In this document: one piece after another, positions 36,580 to 46,776 of the stretch
Numbering within the stretch: position 1 is the stretch's first letter
Layout: every line of letters begins with the position of its first letter
Assembly (NCBI GenBank): GCA_013997645.1
Contig: PNKB01000006.1
Coordinates: 1 to 64,000, forward strand
From: Cyanobacteria bacterium PR.3.49
GTDB lineage: Bacteria > Cyanobacteriota > Vampirovibrionia > Obscuribacterales > Obscuribacteraceae
Length of the DNA stretch: 64,000 bases
Direction of reading: 5' to 3'
Notes under the pieces: model-generated
Database searches by the model: none
Told to the model about the DNA's origin: nothing
What the model saw: only the letters and a program-made list of their open reading frames with translations
Position numbers and translations under genes: made by a program

Positions 36580-38679
36580 CTATTGGACCAGGAATGAAAC
36601 CATAAGAAGAGCAACGATGTTCAAGATTTTGATCATCGGGTTGATAGCCGGACCGGCAGTGTCCTTGTAAGGATCGCCGACGGTATCGCCAGTGACTGCA
36701 GCTTTGTGAGCTTCAGAACCTTTGCCGCCGTGGTTGCCTTCTTCGATGTATTTCTTGGCGTTATCCCAGGCGCCACCGCCGGAAGTCATCGAGATAGCGA
36801 CGAAAAGACCGGTGACGATGCTGCCTACAAGCACTCCGCCCAGCAATTTTGCTGCAGCGTATTCACCGGGCATTGCGTCATTCAAAAAGCAAGCGCCCAG
36901 AACAGCGATAACTACGGGAGTGAGAACGGGCAAAAGAGAAGGCACAATCATTTGACGAATGGCTTCTTTGGTGACGATGTCTACGCAAGCGGCATAATCA
37001 GGCTTGGCAGTGCCATCCATGATGCCCGGACGCTCTTTGAATTGGCGACGGACTTCAGTAACGACCATTCCACCAGCTTGTCCAACTGCTTCCATAGCCA
37101 TTGCAGCAAACAAGAATGGAATTAAGCCGCCGAGGAACAAACCCGCCACGACGTACGGGTTGGACAGGTCAAAGGCGATAACTGGCGCTTCAGCTGCGGT
37201 TTTGCCTGCAGCGACTGCAGCATTTTGCAATGCCATGTTCAATTCTTCTGTATAAGAGCTGAAAAGAACCAGCGCTGCAAGACCGGCAGAACCGATAGCG
37301 TAACCCTTGGTGACGGCTTTAGTGGTATTACCAACGGCATCAAGCGGATCGGTAATTTCGCGAACTTCTTTAGGCAGCTCGGCCATTTCTGCAATACCGC
37401 CGGCGTTATCAGTGATCGGTCCATAAGAGTCGATCGCCACGATGATTCCGGCCATGGAGAGCATGGACATAGCCGCAAGAGCGACACCGAACACGCCGCA
37501 AAGTGCGAAGGAAACAACGATACCGATTACAATCGCGATTACCGGGAAAGCAGTTGCTTTGAGTGAAACTGCCAGTCCGGCAATGATGTTGGTTGCACTT
37601 CCTGTTTCAGAGGCTTTGGCAATGTACTTAACAGGAGCAAAAGATGTGGAAGTGTAGTATTCGGTGATAACAACAATCGCTCCGGTCACGACCAATCCGA
37701 CCATTGCTGCAGACCAGAGGCTGAGCGTGGTGTATTGCAGACCGGCCATGTACTTGTCGGTGACGAACCAGAAGGCAGCACCGGCAAGAATTGCCGACCA
37801 GACAAGACCGTTATAGAGAGCACCCATGATGTTGTTGTTCTTGCCCAGACGGACGAAGAAGCAACCGACAATAGAGGTGATGATCGAAGCACCGCCCAGG
37901 ATCAATGGGTAGTAGAGAATTTCTGCTCTGCCTGCGGCGATCTGTTCTTTGAATTGTTGTGAAGCCAGAAGCATGGTCGCAACGGCAGTCACTGCATATG
38001 TTTCGAAAAGGTCAGCGGCCATACCGGCGCAGTCGCCAACGTTGTCGCCGACGTTATCAGCGATAACCGCCGGGTTGCGCGGATCATCTTCCGGAATTCC
38101 GGCTTCGACTTTTCCTACCAGGTCGGCGCCTACGTCGGCAGCTTTAGTGTAGATGCCACCACCCAGTCTGGCGAATACTGAAACCAAGCTGGCTCCAAAT
38201 CCGAGTCCAACCAGAGCGTTTACATTTTTTGTCGCCATGTAGAAGCCGGCAACGCCGATAAGGCCGAGACCGACTACGAGAAGACCGGTCACCGAGCCGC
38301 CTTTGAAAGCGACATCCAGTGCTTTTGCCAGTCCGCCGCGGGCCGCCTCAGCGGTTCTGACGTTAGCCTTGACTGACACTTTCATGCCGAAGATACCGGC
38401 AAGAGAGCTCAGAGTCGCACCAACCGCAAAACCGGCAGCGGTCACCCAGCCATCTTTGGGGAGCAGCGAACCGATGATGATAAAGAGTCCGACGCCGACC
38501 AATGCAACCGACGTGTATTGGCGCTTCATAAATGCATTTGCACCCTGCTCGATTGCAAGAGCGATTTCTTGCATCCTTTCGTTTCCAGGGCTGAGACCGA
38601 GCACGTAACTTCCAACGACAATCACATAAAGAATTGCCGCTGCGCCACATCCTAGGACCGCGAGCAGGTTGACATCCAT
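36580..38679 (-). CDS. hppA: membrane-bound H+-translocating pyrophosphatase, K+-independent type
   Basis: [59 protein letters not shown] motif; start at MDVNLLAVL with GGGAG SD. Confidence 0.95.
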   Translation of the reverse strand: MDVNLLAVLGCGAAAILYVIVVGSYVLGLSPGNERMQEIALAIEQGANAFMKRQYTSVALVGVGLFIIIGSLLPKDGWVTAAGFAVGATLSSLAGIFGMKVSVKANVRTAEAARGGLAKALDVAFKGGSVTGLLVVGLGLIGVAGFYMATKNVNALVGLGFGASLVSVFARLGGGIYTKAADVGADLVGKVEAGIPEDDPRNPAVIADNVGDNVGDCAGMAADLFETYAVTAVATMLLASQQFKEQIAAGRAEILYYPLILGGASIITSIVGCFFVRLGKNNNIMGALYNGLVWSAILAGAAFWFVTDKYMAGLQYTTLSLWSAAMVGLVVTGAIVVITEYYTSTSFAPVKYIAKASETGSATNIIAGLAVSLKATAFPVIAIVIGIVVSFALCGVFGVALAAMSMLSMAGIIVAIDSYGPITDNAGGIAEMAELPKEVREITDPLDAVGNTTKAVTKGYAIGSAGLAALVLFSSYTEELNMALQNAAVAAGKTAAEAPVIAFDLSNPYVVAGLFLGGLIPFLFAAMAMEAVGQAGGMVVTEVRRQFKERPGIMDGTAKPDYAACVDIVTKEAIRQMIVPSLLPVLTPVVIAVLGACFLNDAMPGEYAAAKLLGGVLVGSIVTGLFVAISMTSGGGAWDNAKKYIEEGNHGGKGSEAHKAAVTGDTVGDPYKDTAGPAINPMIKILNIVALLMVSFLVQ

Positions 38680-38893
38680 TTTGGAAAACTCCCTTCGAAG
38701 TTGATTTGTTTGTAAAAAACGCGCTGAACTAGCAGACCGAGCTTCAACGGCAGGTTCGAAACGGTGGAATCTTGGCAACGAGTTTTGCTGGTAAGATTCG
38801 CATCCTGACTGGCAAGTCGCTGGGGGGGTAAGAGTCAGCGATTGCACTCGAAACTACGGAATTTAGATTAACAGGTAATGGGCAAACGTCGTC

Positions 38894-38947
38894 CCACATG
38901 AGGAAAGCTCAATTTTATTTGTGCCTCACATGTGGTGGCAGCCACAT
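38894..38947 (+). promoter_or_regulatory. mutually exclusive hairpin arms upstream of the amidase gene
   Basis: CCACATGAGG / CCTC(AC)ATGTGG, and ATGTGG / CCACAT sharing the middle arm. Confidence 0.35.
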
Positions 38948-39040
38948 ATCAAGCGAATATAAGATGCTGTTTTTTGCAACCTCTTTTACTGCTTGATGAC
39001 GTGTTATCATATCCACGCGGTTAATAGTTAAGGTGGTCTC

Positions 39041-40858
39041 ATGTCCTGGAAAACTGGTAATCATGCCTGTTTCCTGCTGTTATCCGCCCTTTTGACGCTC
39101 GCCCCTCCGAATGCTTTCGGCGAAAATCTGCAGACTCTCACAACCGTCGAACGCGTCGTTTCCGTGGTGCCTGATCTGGCAAGCGGATCCATAACTATCG
39201 CTACCAATTCCAAGCAACCTCTGCCCGCGCCGCTCATTCAATATCTGCCGGGTCCGGAGGGAAAAACCCTCATGGTTGCGGATTTCGAAGGCGTTTCTTA
39301 TCAGCTGGCTACGCATCTTTTGAAGCCTGAAAACGCTGCTCTTGATGCCTGGCGCCAAAACGGCATTCAAGAAATCCGCATCGGACAGTTCAGCTCGAAT
39401 CCTCCGACAATGCGCATCTCCATTGCATCCTTCAATGCAAAAGCGTTCCGGACATTGGCATTTCACGCGCGCCCCGGTGCATTGATAATGAAGTGGACGC
39501 CCGGTTATCCGACCAAGACGGCGGCCCTGCCGGCACCGGCAGACATGCAGGGTATGAGAGCAAAACCAGCTGAAGCAATGCCTATTGCCGCACCATTGGG
39601 AGTGGCACCATTGGCACCTGACTATAGAAACGCCAGCCAGTCCGTGGCCGCTTATGGCACCGCTCATGGTGCAAAGCCAAGCAAAGACATTGCCGTAAGA
39701 AGTTTGAAAAAGCCGGCAACAGCGCCGGAAATTCAAGTTCAGAAATTACCGGAGATTTTGCCGCATAAACTGGCAGAAAAAACGGCGGATATAAGCAAGT
39801 GGATCGCCAAAGAGTCAGGGCCTTCGGTTTCTCTAAAAAATAGAGACGACGCGTCCGTCTTATACAAATCCAGCCAGGAAGCTGCCGACGTGCAGCCGCC
39901 TTTTGAGACGAACGTATCGGTTGTGCTCAAGGATGCCGATCAATCGAGAGGCAGCGGGGCCGCCGATTTGTTTGTCAAAGCAGAGCAAAAACTGAACTAT
40001 AAAGTCTTCAGGCTGCACGAACCGGAAAGATATGTGATCGACTTCGACGGTCTGCCGGCGCTTGCCAACGCTTCTCTACCCTCGGTGCTGGATGCGGTGC
40101 TGATCAAAGGCTTACGCACGGGAACACCGGATGATACCGGGATGACCCACAGGCTTGTCCTGGATTTGAAAGACAGTACAGTCGATGTAGTCGATGAATT
40201 GAGCGACGACGGAAGCACGCTCAGCCTCAAGATTAGACCATCTTCGAGCGCTCCTCTGGCGGCGAGTTTAAAACCGGGTCTGGTGAAAGACAAACTGATT
40301 GTCCTTGATGCCGGGCACGGCGGCAGCGATCCCGGAGCGCAAAGAGCAGGAGTTTCTGAAAAAGATCTGACCCTGCAAATTACCAATCAGCTGAAAAAAC
40401 GGCTGATACAGATGGGAGCACGCGTTGTTATGACCCGCTCTGACGATACGTTTATCTCACTGGAAGAGCGTGTAAAAATCACCAACGAGAATCAGCCCGA
40501 CCTCTTTGTCAGCATTCATATAAATGCGCTGGAAAGCACCTCCAGCATCTATGGCATCGAAACTTACTATCAGACCGAGCAAAGCCGTCCTCTGGCAATG
40601 GCCATTCACCAGCAGCTCGTGCAAGGGCTGGGCGTGCCTGACCGCTCTGTCAGAAAAGCCCGTTTTTACGTGATTAATCACACGCCGGTGCCGGCCATAC
40701 TGGCTGAAGTCGGTTTCATATCCAATCCCCAGGAAAGAGACAATCTGGGTGCAGCCGATTACCAGGGCAAGATTGCCGATTCTGTATCGGCAGGTATCGT
40801 TCAATTTTTGACCGAAAAACAAGAACTGGCTGGCAAAACAGCCAAACCATCCATCTAG
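39041..40858 (+). CDS. N-acetylmuramoyl-L-alanine amidase with AMIN domains
   Basis: LIVLDAGHGGSDPGAQRAGVSEKDLTLQ, VMTRSDDTF, SIHINAL; AMIN-like N-terminal domains; signal peptide. Confidence 0.93.
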   Translation: MSWKTGNHACFLLLSALLTLAPPNAFGENLQTLTTVERVVSVVPDLASGSITIATNSKQPLPAPLIQYLPGPEGKTLMVADFEGVSYQLATHLLKPENAALDAWRQNGIQEIRIGQFSSNPPTMRISIASFNAKAFRTLAFHARPGALIMKWTPGYPTKTAALPAPADMQGMRAKPAEAMPIAAPLGVAPLAPDYRNASQSVAAYGTAHGAKPSKDIAVRSLKKPATAPEIQVQKLPEILPHKLAEKTADISKWIAKESGPSVSLKNRDDASVLYKSSQEAADVQPPFETNVSVVLKDADQSRGSGAADLFVKAEQKLNYKVFRLHEPERYVIDFDGLPALANASLPSVLDAVLIKGLRTGTPDDTGMTHRLVLDLKDSTVDVVDELSDDGSTLSLKIRPSSSAPLAASLKPGLVKDKLIVLDAGHGGSDPGAQRAGVSEKDLTLQITNQLKKRLIQMGARVVMTRSDDTFISLEERVKITNENQPDLFVSIHINALESTSSIYGIETYYQTEQSRPLAMAIHQQLVQGLGVPDRSVRKARFYVINHTPVPAILAEVGFISNPQERDNLGAADYQGKIADSVSAGIVQFLTEKQELAGKTAKPSI

Positions 40859-40940
40859 AGGACAGGTAGTCAGGCGGAACTTTGCCCCCCGGACTCGGTC
40901 ACTTGGAAAGTTAAAGTGAATAAAACAAAAACATAAACTT

Positions 40941-41984
40941 GTGCCAACCATAGCTTCCAGGCTTTCGTTGAGAATCATAATGTTGGGTCGAAACTTGCCG
41001 CCTGGAAGTTTCAAAGGGATTCAGGGACTGGATTTGTCAGTTAACAAAAGCAACCAGCAAGATATGTCCGGGGACGCGATCACGAAAGGCGCCCGGATTG
41101 GTCTTTTTGATTCCGGCCTGGGTGGGTTATCAGTCCTGCGCCAACTGTCCACCCGATTGGGAGACAGCGCCCATTCCTTCGTCTACGTAGGAGACACGGC
41201 ACGCTGCCCTTATGGAGACCGCTCAGCCGGCGAGATTTCACATTTTGTAGCGCAAATAGTCGATTGGATATCCAATCAGACAGTCGATTCCATCGTCATC
41301 GCCTGCAATACCAGTGCGGCTGTGGCCGGCGACGAAGTGCGCAAGAACGTTAACGTCCCGGTTATCGATTTGATTGCGGTGACTGCCGACTATGTAGCGC
41401 GAAATTTCCAGCGCATCGGTGTGATTGCCACATCGACAACGGTCAAACGCAAAGCATTTTCCAAAGCCATCCACGAGAGAGATTCGCACAAGCATGTCAC
41501 TGAAATTGCCTGTCCCGATCTTGTCCCTCTCATCGAACGTGGCATGGGCGACACAAAAGAGATGGATGCAGCGCTGAAAAAATATTGCGACAAACTTTTG
41601 AAAGAGGAGGCCCAGGCCGTTATCCTGGGATGCACTCATTTTCCCTTTGTTGAAGCTGCTTTAAAACGATTGCTGCAGGATCGCATCCAACTGATTGATC
41701 CGGCCGTTCTTCTGGCCGATTCAATCGCGCAATCTATCGCATCGACATCCGGTACATACACAACAGCAAGCACACCAACAAGAATTGCCCGATCGCACAT
41801 ATATACAACCGGCGATCCATCACGCTTTCGCCAGACAGCTAAAATCTGCCTAGGTTATCCGCTCGACACCGTAAACGGTATTACAGTAGACGAGTTGACC
41901 ATGACTCAACCAGCCATTTCTCTGGTCGAACATGCAGTCAATTCAGGTACTGTGACTCCGAATATGGTGCCGGCCACTACATGA
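40941..41984 (+). CDS. murI: glutamate racemase
   Basis: IGLFDSGLGGLSVLRQL, IACNTSAAVA, LGCTHFPFVE; true start uncertain (41064 possible). Confidence 0.92.
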   Translation: MPTIASRLSLRIIMLGRNLPPGSFKGIQGLDLSVNKSNQQDMSGDAITKGARIGLFDSGLGGLSVLRQLSTRLGDSAHSFVYVGDTARCPYGDRSAGEISHFVAQIVDWISNQTVDSIVIACNTSAAVAGDEVRKNVNVPVIDLIAVTADYVARNFQRIGVIATSTTVKRKAFSKAIHERDSHKHVTEIACPDLVPLIERGMGDTKEMDAALKKYCDKLLKEEAQAVILGCTHFPFVEAALKRLLQDRIQLIDPAVLLADSIAQSIASTSGTYTTASTPTRIARSHIYTTGDPSRFRQTAKICLGYPLDTVNGITVDELTMTQPAISLVEHAVNSGTVTPNMVPATT

Positions 41985-42601
41985 CCCAACAGCTTTCGCT
42001 CGACTCGTCCGCTCTTACAGTCATAACGTCACTGGAAGAAGCCGCTGCTGCAGCATCGGTCTGCCAGGCATGCTCACTTTGCAAAACGCGGCAGCAAGTT
42101 GTTTTTGCCGACGGTAATCCCAATGCCCGATTGATGATCGTAGGCGAAGGACCAGGTCAAAGAGAAGACGAATTGGGTCTGCCATTTGTTGGACGCGCGG
42201 GTCAACTATTAGACAAAATTCTTGCTTCCGTAAATATTGATCGACAAAAAGATACTTATATATGCAACATGGTGAAGTGCCGCCCCCCAGGCAACAGAGT
42301 TCCATCCAAAGATGAGATGGAGGCCTGCCGATCATTTCTTGAAGCTCAGATTGAATTTGTTAAACCAAAATTGATCGTATTGGCTGGATCGACCGCGGTG
42401 CAGGGCGTTTTGCAGGTTAAGGATCCAATCAGCCGTATTCGAGGCAAATGGTTTGACATCGCAAACGGTGCTAAAGTAATGCCCGTGTTTCACCCCTCCT
42501 ATCTCCTGAGAAACGAATCACGAGAGGTGGGAAGCCCCAAATGGCTGATGTGGCAAGACATCAAAGAAATACGCAGAGCGTTGGATGCCCTCGATAATTG
42601 A
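41981..42601 (+). CDS. uracil-DNA glycosylase, family 4 (Fe-S)
   Basis: CQACSLCKTR, GEGPGQREDELGLPFVGRAGQLLDK, NMVKCRPPGNR, FHPSYLLRN; ATGA overlap with murI. Confidence 0.93.
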   Translation: MTQQLSLDSSALTVITSLEEAAAAASVCQACSLCKTRQQVVFADGNPNARLMIVGEGPGQREDELGLPFVGRAGQLLDKILASVNIDRQKDTYICNMVKCRPPGNRVPSKDEMEACRSFLEAQIEFVKPKLIVLAGSTAVQGVLQVKDPISRIRGKWFDIANGAKVMPVFHPSYLLRNESREVGSPKWLMWQDIKEIRRALDALDN

Positions 42602-42747
42602 TCAAAATCGCCATCTTTCGAGCAAACTCGAAGTGAATAGTAAAAGCGATTATTTAAGAGCGTTCATATTTGTCGCCTCCTAAGCCGGTCGATTATCCCC
42701 AGTTTCTAAACACGTCAGGGCAAAGACCTCTAAGCAAAAGAGGAATC

Positions 42748-43050
42748 ATGGGAAAGAAAGCGGAAACATTTTACGGCGATTCACTGACGCACGAGTTGGT
42801 GGAAGCCGTCAATAACGATTTCGGACGAGCTGTCCTGCGCTTGCCAAATCAGGGGCGTGGAGAGGTGCGTGATGAGGTCTTCGTTTACTTTTCAGCCGTA
42901 GCCATGCAGCAGGTCAATGCAATGTCCACAAAACATGGCATTGAAGACACCGACGCATTGCACGAAATCTATCAACTGACCAGAGCCAATCTAATTCATG
43001 GCTTTCGCCTCGGCAAGGACATGAAGAACGGCACCTGGGAGCCCAGCTAA
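42748..43050 (+). CDS. hypothetical protein
   Basis: Start at MGKKAETFYGDSL; no recognised family. Confidence 0.5.
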   Translation: MGKKAETFYGDSLTHELVEAVNNDFGRAVLRLPNQGRGEVRDEVFVYFSAVAMQQVNAMSTKHGIEDTDALHEIYQLTRANLIHGFRLGKDMKNGTWEPS

Positions 43051-43066
43051 TTTCGATTATCGCTAC

Positions 43067-43096
43067 TTAACCTCCAGCAACTGAGCGGTTTATAAT
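43067..43096 (+). promoter_or_regulatory. candidate promoter for the kinase gene at 43163
   Basis: TTAACC - 18 bp - TATAAT. Confidence 0.4.
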
Positions 43097-43162
43097 CTTT
43101 TTGCACATTTGCAAAAGAGGTTATGATCCAGGCAAGAAAGTGGCTATCTGCGAGGCATTGGG

Positions 43163-45025
43163 GTGGAATCAGAAAACCTAGCGCAGGGTGGAATCACCCT
43201 TGTTTGCTTAAAGTGCCAGTCGACCTATCCTGCCGGCACAGCGCAATGTCCTGTAGACGGCGGATTGCTCACGCCTGTTTTGCCCGATCCGCTTTTAGGC
43301 ACGACTTTTGCCGAGAAGTATGAAATTCTGGCTGTGATTGGCCGCGGTGGCATGAGCACTGTGTACAAAGCCCGTCATTCACTGATGGGCAATTTTGTTG
43401 CCATTAAAATTCTCAATTCTCAGCTGGTCACCGACCCGCTGCACATGGAGCGTTTCATCAAGGAAGCAAAAACGCTCAGCGGTTTAAAACATCAAAATAT
43501 CGTTCAAGTTTACGATTTCGGCATTTGGGAAAATGCAAAACCGTATTTGATTACGGAATGCCTGGAAGGCGAAAGTCTTGCCGATATTCTGCAAACGACT
43601 TCTCATTTAACGCCTGAAAGAGGGATTAACATATTCCTGCAAATCTGCGATGGATTGAGCGTCTTGCACAAGAAAGGCATTGTGCATCGTGACTTGAAGG
43701 CAGGCAATATTTTCATCGTTCAGGAAAACGATGCAAGAGACGTAGTAAAAATTCTCGACTTCGGCATTGCCAAAATGCTCGGCGAAGATAATCAAGATCA
43801 GCGTCTTACAAAAGAAGGCGAAGTATTCGGCAGCCCGCTCTACATGAGCCCTGAGCAATGCACCGGCGGCAGTGTAGATGCACGCTCAGACATTTATTCA
43901 TTTGGTTGCGTCATGTACGAATGCCTGACAGGAGCGCCACCGCATGTCGGTGCCACCAGTTTGGAAACTCTCAACAAACAAGTCAACGAGCCGACCTTGT
44001 CACTAAGAGGCATCGCACCGGATCTGACCATACCCGAGCTGATTGATGCGCAAGTAATTAAGGCACTGAGTAAAAATGCATACGAACGACAGCAAAATGT
44101 GGAAGAACTCAAGAAAGGACTTTTGGAAGCGGCAAAGCGTTCGCGACTCTATATAGAATCGCAGCAAAAAGCGGTGTCATATGAGCCCAATCCTTTTGAT
44201 ACCGTAGCCAAAGGCGGTGAAGTCGTCCCGGAAGTGGATGAAGAATTGGTCAAACAAGAAAAGCAGGCAGAGGAAAAGAAAAATCTTCAGTCGCTGGTCC
44301 TCGATGCCATCAGCTTGACCGAAAAACAAGATCGCGAACGCAAGCGGCTCAAACAATATATCTATGGACTTTATGCATTGCTGGCTGGAGGATTGCTGAC
44401 CTGCGCGCTGCTTCTGGCTTGGCCGGGACCGGACGAAGATAAAGGCCCTGTGTATCAAAAGCTGATGTGGCAATTTGAATTGGCTCAAGGTGACGGAGCG
44501 GCCAAGAGTAAAAACTGGCAAGACGCCGAAGAGCACTACAAAAATGCGGCTGCGCAAGCCAAAGGTTTTGGTGATCAGGGCGATCGCTACATCAAATCGG
44601 AATTGGCCTTGCTCAAAGTCTATGAAGAAACAGGGCGATCAAGCCACGCTGCCAAAATCAAAATGAATATTGCCGAGGCTGATACCAAGCGCATCGCGGA
44701 TGCTGCCGCATACGAAGGGACAGAGAGCAAAGCAAAGTCATCTTTCCACACATCACTGGACATTGATGATCTGGATGGTGCTTCTGCAAAAAAATACTCA
44801 GAACACTTCATCAGCGCAGCAAAAGCATATCTGGCAAAAGGAAAGATCGAAGAAGCGCATCGAGCCCTGGAAAGAGCAGTTTTAATCGAAGAAACTCACA
44901 AGGGCATAAACGGCAATCAGGTAGTTGACTGTGCCAAGAAAATATTGGCAGGTTGCAATCAAGAACAGCATAAGCGAGAAGCAACAACGCTGGTCGAGCG
45001 CGCTGAATTAGCCAATAAGAAATAG
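43163..45025 (+). CDS. Ser/Thr protein kinase with N-terminal zinc ribbon, TM and C-terminal helical (TPR-like) region
   Basis: CLKCQSTYPAGTAQCP, IGRGGMSTVYKARH, HRDLKAGNIFIV, DFGIAKM, GSPLYMSPEQC; GTG start. Confidence 0.92.
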   Translation: MESENLAQGGITLVCLKCQSTYPAGTAQCPVDGGLLTPVLPDPLLGTTFAEKYEILAVIGRGGMSTVYKARHSLMGNFVAIKILNSQLVTDPLHMERFIKEAKTLSGLKHQNIVQVYDFGIWENAKPYLITECLEGESLADILQTTSHLTPERGINIFLQICDGLSVLHKKGIVHRDLKAGNIFIVQENDARDVVKILDFGIAKMLGEDNQDQRLTKEGEVFGSPLYMSPEQCTGGSVDARSDIYSFGCVMYECLTGAPPHVGATSLETLNKQVNEPTLSLRGIAPDLTIPELIDAQVIKALSKNAYERQQNVEELKKGLLEAAKRSRLYIESQQKAVSYEPNPFDTVAKGGEVVPEVDEELVKQEKQAEEKKNLQSLVLDAISLTEKQDRERKRLKQYIYGLYALLAGGLLTCALLLAWPGPDEDKGPVYQKLMWQFELAQGDGAAKSKNWQDAEEHYKNAAAQAKGFGDQGDRYIKSELALLKVYEETGRSSHAAKIKMNIAEADTKRIADAAAYEGTESKAKSSFHTSLDIDDLDGASAKKYSEHFISAAKAYLAKGKIEEAHRALERAVLIEETHKGINGNQVVDCAKKILAGCNQEQHKREATTLVERAELANKK

Positions 45026-46645
45026 TTATTGCTTTTTGGCTGGAGGCTTGGTGCCGGCAGGAGGCTTTGCCGGTGGCACCGTGGGCGGTGCGGTTTCACT
45101 TTCCGGCTTATTCTGCATAGAAGACATGACGCGATTAATTGACTTTATTACTTCATCGTTGGCCAACACTGCATAACAGCCATAAACAATGACGATTACC
45201 AAGAGCATGCTGAGGGCCTTCTGCAAAGCAGTCAGGCCACCCATGGAATTGCCCATTTGTTCTTTGGCTCGCGAGGAAAAACCGACACTGTGTTCGGTAG
45301 TTTTGTGCAGTGGTCTGTGTGCACCAGGTCTGGTACGGGACTGCTGCAAACCTTTTGGTTCGGAGCCGAGGAGCTGGCGCTGGCAGTTGGCACAGAATTT
45401 AAGCGCTGTCGTCACGGCCGCCCCGCAATAAGGACATTCGCCTTCCAGATCCTCCAGCGCACCTTCAACAGCTTGAGCCAAGGCGTCTCGATCGGGAGCA
45501 CCGCCTTCTGCAGCGGCCGCAATCGTTTCAGCCGCCAGGCGTTCCATTTCATCCGATGTGCGTTTGTGCTCACTGTCGCGAATCGCTTTTGCCTCTTCCA
45601 TCAATCCATGGAATTGCGCTACTTCTTCGCGATGCTTCATAGCTCTGTGCTTAACGCCGTCGCGTTTTACAGCTTCCTGGAATTTCTCGAGAAACTCGGC
45701 GGCGTTTTGATAGCGCTTCTCGGGATCTTTCTCCAGAGCAACATTCAAGACACGTGTCATTTCCGAACACACTTTCATTTCCGGAATGGAAAAATTAAAG
45801 GGAATCGGTGTTGCATATAAGTGACAGTCAAGCATCTCGATTGCCGACTTCGCATTGAACGGCAATTTGAGCGAAAGCGATTCATAAATAACAATGCCTA
45901 AAGAATACAAATCGCTTCTGGGATCGACGACTGTGGATGAAAGGCATTGTTCAGGACACATATACGGTGGGCTTCCGCACACATCACCAACTTTGGTGAT
46001 ATTCAAATGATCCATCCCGCCATCGCCTGACTCGATGATTTTCGACAGACCGAAATCAACAAGTGTGACCCAATCTTCCTGATTATTTTGCTTGCTGAGC
46101 ATGATGTTTTCGGGCTTCAGATCGCGGTGCACCACGCCTGACTCATGCGCGGAGGCGAGTGCATCGAGGACTTGCTCAAAAACGCGACCGGCACGTTCGA
46201 ATGAGAGTGCACCCTCGTCTTTGAGAATATCCTTGAGGCTCTTTCCTTCCAAATAGTCCATAACCAGATAGGGCTGGTTCTGGTACATGCCGAAGTCATA
46301 AAGATTGATGATGTGATGGTGCCTAACGGCGGTGACTGTTTTGGCCTCGCGGTGAAATCGTTTAATCGCTTCCGGCTCGGACACTTTATGCGAATAAAGC
46401 ATCTTTATCGCCATGTCCTTGTCCATATTTTGCTGGCGTGCGCGGTAAACCACACCCATGCCACCACGCCCGATAACACCTTCGATCAAATAGCGATCGT
46501 CCAGAGTAGTGCCGACCAGAGGGTCTTTGGACACCGTTTGCAGCTTTGTTGAATCCGTAGGACAAACGTCTACGGAGTCTTCAAACTCGGTAAAACACTC
46601 AGGGCAGCTCTTCAACGCGCTTTTTGCGCTCCTAGTAAAAGTCAT
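45026..46645 (-). CDS. Ser/Thr protein kinase with two zinc ribbons and TM
   Basis: CPECFTEFEDSVDVCP, IGRGGMGVVYRAR, HRDLKPENIML, DFGLSKI, second ribbon CPYCGAAVTTALKFCANC. Confidence 0.92.
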   Translation of the reverse strand: MTFTRSAKSALKSCPECFTEFEDSVDVCPTDSTKLQTVSKDPLVGTTLDDRYLIEGVIGRGGMGVVYRARQQNMDKDMAIKMLYSHKVSEPEAIKRFHREAKTVTAVRHHHIINLYDFGMYQNQPYLVMDYLEGKSLKDILKDEGALSFERAGRVFEQVLDALASAHESGVVHRDLKPENIMLSKQNNQEDWVTLVDFGLSKIIESGDGGMDHLNITKVGDVCGSPPYMCPEQCLSSTVVDPRSDLYSLGIVIYESLSLKLPFNAKSAIEMLDCHLYATPIPFNFSIPEMKVCSEMTRVLNVALEKDPEKRYQNAAEFLEKFQEAVKRDGVKHRAMKHREEVAQFHGLMEEAKAIRDSEHKRTSDEMERLAAETIAAAAEGGAPDRDALAQAVEGALEDLEGECPYCGAAVTTALKFCANCQRQLLGSEPKGLQQSRTRPGAHRPLHKTTEHSVGFSSRAKEQMGNSMGGLTALQKALSMLLVIVIVYGCYAVLANDEVIKSINRVMSSMQNKPESETAPPTVPPAKPPAGTKPPAKKQ

Positions 46646-46776
46646 AGCAATGAAACCGAGAACTCCATACCCCTATATATATGCCGTTAATCTCTTCGCC
46701 TATAGCTGAAATTCGCAAGCCGAAAGGGCGACCGGCGCACAAATTACCAAAAGTTAAGCTAAGAGCCAGTGCCTGC

